Assembly (NCBI GenBank): GCA_949130485.1
Contig: OX422186.1
Location: 7,130,792 to 7,194,791, forward strand
DNA from: Agelas oroides
Taxonomy: Eukaryota; Porifera; Demospongiae; Agelasida; Agelasidae
DNA: 64,000 nt
Direction of reading: 5' to 3'
Below the pieces are notes generated by a model. That model ran no database searches and had not been told where the DNA came from. It worked only from the letters and a program-made list of their open reading frames with translations. This document shows, in pieces, positions 63,501-64,000 of this stretch (the stretch's first letter is position 1; each line of letters begins with the position of its first letter). The translations under genes were made by a program, and so were the position numbers.

Positions 63501-64000
63501 CCCAGTCCACTGATCACATGGTGGAGGATGGGTATCCAGCTGGTGGAACAAGCAGGAGAGGTTGAAATCAGTAACGATACAATTGGAGAGAGCGAGGTTC
63601 TCAGCAATCTGACAATCGTAATGGTTGACCCCTCTGATGCTGGCATGTATGTCTGCATGGCCACTAATGTTGCTGGACAGGATACTCAAGCTGTTGAACT
63701 CACTGTGCATGGTAAGAGGCTCCCTGTGATCTTGTAGCCCAAAAAAAACGTGATCTATGCCCTATACTGTCTCCTTCAGTCGTACCCAACATCACCTTCC
63801 CACTGGATGATCAGGTGTACACTGTGAACGAGACTGATCCAGTGACATTCACCTGCTCAGCCACTGGTATCCCACCACCTGAGATCACCTGGATGAGGAA
63901 CGGAGTAGTTCTAGATGAAAATACAGAACCGCGTGTCAGTCTCAATTTCTCTAATCCAGAGCAAGTTGTAACTGCTGATGGAGATATCTATTTAGTCACT
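30455..64000 (+). CDS. Giant Ig-superfamily protein gene, 5' part with tandem Ig-exon array
   Basis: Spliced model: signal exon, Ig1, Ig2, Ig3, Ig4, CCP, Ig5, Ig6, Ig7, then 16 complete A-B-C Ig triads and part of a 17th A exon (coordinates in the exon entries). Every junction is GT-AG and every intron is phase 1, so all internal exons are multiples of three. About 5,894 codons are visible without a stop, with 55 complete Ig-like domains and one CCP. The mature N-terminus should be extracellular. Many N-x-S/T sites are present. The 3' end is missing, so a transmembrane or cytoplasmic part cannot be judged. The I-set/C2-type Ig folds resemble those of adhesion and receptor proteins (hemicentin, Dscam, RPTP-like), but the N-terminal VWA domain of hemicentin is absent. 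Role in adhesion, matrix or self/non-self recognition is inference. Confidence 0.88.
30813..31139 (+). CDS. Ig gene exon 2: Ig domain 1
   Basis: 109 codons, phase 1-1. Canonical Ig: WLYC (B-strand Cys), ITWTKDG (core Trp), ASDNGNYVC (DxGxYxC). Acceptor TTCTACAG, donor GTGAGT. Confidence 0.85.
31296..31399. mobile_element. Palindromic MITE, TAGTTCCCAGG family
   Basis: GAGCCTAGTTCCCAGG at the left and CCTGGGAACTAGGCTA at the right are near-perfect inverted copies around 70 bp, in the intron between Ig1 and Ig2. This is the cleanest copy of the dispersed family. Confidence 0.65.
31544..31876 (+). CDS. Ig gene exon 3: Ig domain 2
   Basis: 111 codons, phase 1-1. LLRCSASG, VVWIRNGEQ and SSDAGVYQC give all canonical Ig landmarks. 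Donor GTTGAT is slightly unusual but keeps phase. Confidence 0.85.
33493..33783 (+). CDS. Ig gene exon 4: Ig-like domain 3 without cysteines
   Basis: 97 codons, phase 1-1, acceptor ACACACAG, donor GTAAGT. It keeps IDWQRNG and NDLGVYTV, the positions of the core Trp and the DxGxY motif, but both disulfide cysteines are replaced. Frame and splice phases fit the chain, so it is probably a real but disulfide-less domain. Confidence 0.75.
34077..35079. mobile_element. 1.0-kb inverted-repeat element with GGGGCCCC-rich ends
   Basis: Left end TACCGGTGTAAGCGCGATAT and right end ATATCACGCGGACACCGGTA are inverted with a few differences. Both ends continue into repeated 'GATATGGGGCCCCCC / CGCTAGTG' blocks. 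The interior has a segment (about 34316-34390) that recurs in diverged form near 36866-36940, so a second partial copy is present there. It lies in the Ig3-Ig4 intron. Confidence 0.65.
35568..35895 (-). mobile_element. tRNA-derived repeat unit (minus orientation) with 32-bp inverted ends
   Basis: CTCAGAGGATCTTGCCTCAT at 35568 is inverted at the other end (ATGAGGCAAGATCCTCTGAG, to about 35895). Between them is a minus-strand tRNA-like sequence and about 150 bp of companion sequence. The arms also pair with the plus-oriented copy at about 35930-36185, giving a large hairpin. Confidence 0.55.
35638..35710 (-). pseudogene. tRNA-like sequence inside a SINE-type repeat
   Basis: On the minus strand GTAGCTCAGTGGCAGAGC (A box and D arm), a CTGGC/GCCAG anticodon stem with a 7-nt loop GGCTCAA, and GGGTTCGACTCCC (B box and T arm) form a cloverleaf. 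Position 33 is G rather than U and the acceptor stem pairs poorly, so it is tRNA-derived rather than a working tRNA. Confidence 0.65.
35930..36185 (+). mobile_element. tRNA-derived repeat unit (plus orientation)
   Basis: Inverted, diverged copy of the 35600-35870 unit. The companion sequence (GGAGAGAATTTTCTGGTCAA ...) precedes a tRNA-like part at 36073-36143 with GTAGCTCAGTGGCAGAGC and a B box weakened to GGGTTTGACTCC. Confidence 0.55.
36480..36850 (-). pseudogene. Retrotransposon pol (integrase-region) fragment, broken
   Basis: On the minus strand the segment contains LTADGGRLYYAGG, as found just before the integrase zinc-binding region, then WDGSSWAS.. in one frame while GMDLVGPL and KWAEAAALKDKSA, typical of Ty3/gypsy integrase cores, appear in others. 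The zinc-binding part is missing, and frame changes and stops break it. It is a dead insertion in the Ig3-Ig4 intron. Confidence 0.6.
37180..37515 (+). CDS. Ig gene exon 5: Ig domain 4
   Basis: 112 codons, phase 1-1. VNITCVSSG, ILWYLGG and AHDGEYMCMG are canonical. Several N-glycosylation sites. Acceptor TTGCTGCAG, donor GTATGA. Confidence 0.87.
37754..37921 (+). CDS. Ig gene exon 6: CCP/sushi domain
   Basis: 56 codons, phase 1-1, encoding CGILPNPANGEV...TATYSCDRGYNLVG...TRTCEATGEWTGNAPTCQ, with the four cysteines, the 'Y.C..GY.L.G' core and the 'W.G..P.C' end of complement-control-protein modules. It is the only non-Ig domain visible in the gene. Confidence 0.9.
38255..38566 (+). CDS. Ig gene exon 7: Ig domain 5
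   Basis: 104 codons, phase 1-1. AVLSCSATG, FTWTKVLPNG and DTAGYRCTAEN are the Ig landmarks. Acceptor TTCACAG, donor GTAAGA. Confidence 0.87.
38636..39004 (+). CDS. Ig gene exon 8: Ig domain 6
   Basis: 123 codons, phase 1-1, the longest Ig exon. ISIICSARG and DNTGNFTCEAF give both cysteines. The core Trp is replaced by Phe (SIRFLRED), and a Gly/Ser-rich insert lies between the C and E strands. Confidence 0.85.
39170..39481 (+). CDS. Ig gene exon 9: Ig domain 7 (single-copy relative of array exon C)
   Basis: 104 codons, phase 1-1. VFTCVADG, ITWWRRE and GDAAEYVCMATNEV. The ITWW and VCMATN text resembles the array C exon, so this may be the single-copy relative from which C-type exons grew. Confidence 0.87.
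39533..39930. mobile_element. Truncated piggyBac-type element
   Basis: It starts TTAACCCTTTA and shares several blocks (GGGGGAGGTGGGTGGG; 'CACCTTGTAGGG') with the complete element at 11121-11572, but the right TTAA end is not seen. It lies in the intron before the array. Confidence 0.4.
40345..40369 (+). pseudogene. Truncated tail of an array C exon (5' boundary of the tandem array)
   Basis: The 25 bp ending CTCACTGTGCATG, followed by donor GTAAGAGGCTCC, match the 3' end of every C exon and its downstream intron. Sequence to the left is unrelated. There is no acceptor, so it is not an exon. Confidence 0.8.
40433..41804 (+). CDS. Array unit 1 (alpha): Ig exons A1, B1, C1
   Basis: A1 40433-40771, B1 40865-41161, C1 41508-41804. 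A: FTCSATG, ITWMRNG, DGDSDTYKC. B: ASFSCLATG, IVWVRLRD, DSGAYVC. C: TFLCNATA, ITWWMMG, DAGMYVC. B1 has an extra Cys (QSQSCLTI) where all other copies have Gly. C1 starts APVILDPP, shared only with C13. A1 has NTETPN. Confidence 0.9.
41875..43271 (+). CDS. Array unit 2 (beta): Ig exons A2, B2, C2
   Basis: A2 41875-42213, B2 42307-42606 (300 nt, TQRRSN), C2 42975-43271. A2 begins VIPN with CCA for Pro; NTVTPN. B2 has LADTAQ. C2 has WWRMG and TIGESEV. All landmarks intact. Confidence 0.9.
43342..44715 (+). CDS. Array unit 3 (alpha variant): Ig exons A3, B3, C3
   Basis: A3 43342-43680, B3 43774-44073, C3 44419-44715. A3 has NEIDP instead of NETDP. B3 is a mosaic: an alpha-type start (FSCLATG) but the 300-nt length and RRRSN of beta, with unique EVGDTRRRSN. 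C3 has DVPIILEPP, WWMMG and TFGDSDV. Confidence 0.9.
44787..46183 (+). CDS. Array unit 4 (beta): Ig exons A4, B4, C4
   Basis: A4 44787-45125 (VIPN, NTVTPN), B4 45219-45518 (LADTAQ), C4 45887-46183 (TIGESEV). Very close to unit 2. Confidence 0.9.
46254..47650 (+). CDS. Array unit 5 (beta): Ig exons A5, B5, C5
   Basis: A5 46254-46592 (VVPN, NTETPN), B5 46686-46985 (LADMAQ), C5 47354-47650 (TFGESEV). Nearly identical to units 9 and 12. Confidence 0.9.
47721..49117 (+). CDS. Array unit 6 (beta): Ig exons A6, B6, C6
   Basis: A6 47721-48059 (NTVTPN), B6 48153-48452 (LADTAQ), C6 48821-49117 (TIGESEV, QDTKAV). C6 is followed by the 'GTACAAAACAAAAC' intron variant otherwise seen after alpha C exons. 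Confidence 0.9.
49189..50559 (+). CDS. Array unit 7 (alpha): Ig exons A7, B7, C7
   Basis: A7 49189-49527, B7 49621-49917 (297 nt, EFGDTQKSN, LIIIGV), C7 50263-50559 (WWMMG, TFGDSDV, QDTKAV). First unit of the regular three-unit pattern. Confidence 0.9.
50631..52027 (+). CDS. Array unit 8 (beta): Ig exons A8, B8, C8
   Basis: A8 50631-50969 (VIPN), B8 51063-51362 (IIDLPDN, a Pro-to-Leu change shared with B11, B14, B15), C8 51731-52027 (alpha-like SVTF start but WWRMG, TFGESEV: a mosaic). Confidence 0.9.
52098..53494 (+). CDS. Array unit 9 (beta): Ig exons A9, B9, C9
   Basis: A9 52098-52436 (NTETPN), B9 52530-52829, C9 53198-53494 (TFGESEV). The B-C intron carries the TCTCCCCAAAAGAATAGATA variant shared only with unit 12. 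Confidence 0.9.
53565..54935 (+). CDS. Array unit 10 (alpha): Ig exons A10, B10, C10
   Basis: A10 53565-53903, B10 53997-54293 (EFGDTQKSN), C10 54639-54935 (WWMMG). Starts exactly 4,376 bp after unit 7. Confidence 0.9.
55007..56403 (+). CDS. Array unit 11 (beta): Ig exons A11, B11, C11
   Basis: A11 55007-55345 (VIPN), B11 55439-55738 (IIDLPDN), C11 56107-56403 (TFGESEV). Starts exactly 4,376 bp after unit 8, with a handful of base differences. Confidence 0.9.
56474..57870 (+). CDS. Array unit 12 (beta): Ig exons A12, B12, C12
   Basis: A12 56474-56812 (NTETPN), B12 56906-57205, C12 57574-57870. Starts exactly 4,376 bp after unit 9 and shares its private intron variant. Confidence 0.9.
57941..59312 (+). 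CDS. Array unit 13 (alpha): Ig exons A13, B13, C13
   Basis: A13 57941-58279 (private LIISSTRD for LTISSTRD), B13 58373-58669, C13 59016-59312 (APVILDPP like C1, but WWRMG and private AGVVEISDDTIGDGEV). Starts exactly 4,376 bp after unit 10. C13 is the most divergent C exon. Confidence 0.9.
59382..60778 (+). CDS. Array unit 14 (beta): Ig exons A14, B14, C14
   Basis: A14 59382-59720 (VVPN, NTVTPN), B14 59814-60113 (IIDLPDN), C14 60482-60778 (TIGESEV). Confidence 0.9.
60848..62244 (+). CDS. Array unit 15 (beta): Ig exons A15, B15, C15
   Basis: A15 60848-61186, B15 61280-61579 (IIDLPDN), C15 61948-62244. Essentially a copy of unit 14. Confidence 0.9.
62315..63711 (+). CDS. Array unit 16 (beta): Ig exons A16, B16, C16
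   Basis: A16 62315-62653, B16 62747-63046 (IIDPPDN), C16 63415-63711 (private NLTIVMVD for NLTIIMVD). Confidence 0.9.
63780..64000 (+). CDS. Array unit 17: start of exon A17 (cut by window edge)
   Basis: The first 221 nt of an A exon (VVPN start, FTCSATG, ITWMRNG), still open at the edge, showing that the array continues to the right. Confidence 0.9.

Larger units (their letters stand above)
40345..64000 (+). repeat. Tandem array of 1.44-1.47 kb three-Ig-exon units
   Basis: Sixteen complete units and part of a 17th. Each unit is exon A (339 nt), a 93-nt intron, exon B (297 or 300 nt), a 340-368-nt intron, exon C (297 nt) and a 70-nt intron. Exons and introns are both nearly identical. Two subtypes occur: alpha (units 1, 3, 7, 10, 13; unit length about 1,442; B has FSCLATGRPIPEIVW) and beta (all others; about 1,467; B has FSCVAAGRPIPAIVW). 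The array leaves the window at the right. Confidence 0.95.

Noticed and set aside
41504-63710. Recurrent minus-strand open frames of 66-128 codons opposite the C and B exons
   Set aside because: They mirror the Ig exons, cross their splice sites, and persist only because the units are copies.
40433-64000. Array as a pure assembly artefact
   Set aside because: Units differ by unit-specific substitutions, indels and intron variants, and two subtypes alternate, so simple looping of one unit is unlikely. The 4,376-bp blocks could still be over- or under-counted.

Overview
This is eukaryotic, very probably metazoan DNA. It has GT-AG introns, short coding exons, animal protein families (PTP4A/PRL phosphatase, proteasome inhibitor PI31, Ig and CCP/sushi domains) and a dense load of small inverted-repeat transposons. 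The Ig/CCP repertoire, compact exons and many short palindromic repeats would fit a marine invertebrate such as a sponge or cnidarian. The sequence alone does not prove the phylum.

Layout. (1) 1-4623: the 5' part of a minus-strand PTP4A-type phosphatase gene. Three coding exons can be built, including the HC(X5)R active site; the 3' exons lie off the left edge or were not found. (2) 4624-10188: about 5.5 kb of intergenic DNA with diverged repeats and no gene I can support. (3) 10189-20293: a complete plus-strand PSMF1 (PI31) gene of nine coding exons, 909 nt including stop, 302 residues. Its introns carry piggyBac-like, pogo-like and other inverted-repeat elements. (4) 20294-30454: a repeat-rich spacer. 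It holds a broken Ty3/gypsy-type gag fragment, a 2.6-kb long-inverted-repeat element with remnants of coding sequence, and a 30-bp minisatellite split by three hAT-like elements nested one inside another. (5) 30455-64000: the 5' part of a giant plus-strand gene for a secreted or membrane Ig-superfamily protein. It starts with a 49-nt signal-peptide exon, followed by seven single-copy Ig-like exons and one CCP exon. Then comes a tandem array of 16 complete copies, plus the start of a 17th, of a 1.44-1.47 kb unit. Each unit carries three Ig exons (A, B, C). The gene runs off the right edge.

The Ig array is the most striking content. All its exons are phase 1-1, so units can be added, lost or skipped without breaking frame. 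Exons and introns are both nearly identical between units. Two unit subtypes alternate, and from unit 7 to unit 13 they form a higher-order repeat of three units with an exact 4,376-bp period. About 5,890 codons are visible, with 55 complete Ig-like domains and no stop. This looks like a rapidly expanding and homogenising locus for a giant adhesion or recognition protein. Its biological role is inference.

The three genes show no obvious functional link. The window is best read as two housekeeping-type genes beside a fast-evolving Ig locus, all invaded by non-autonomous DNA transposons.
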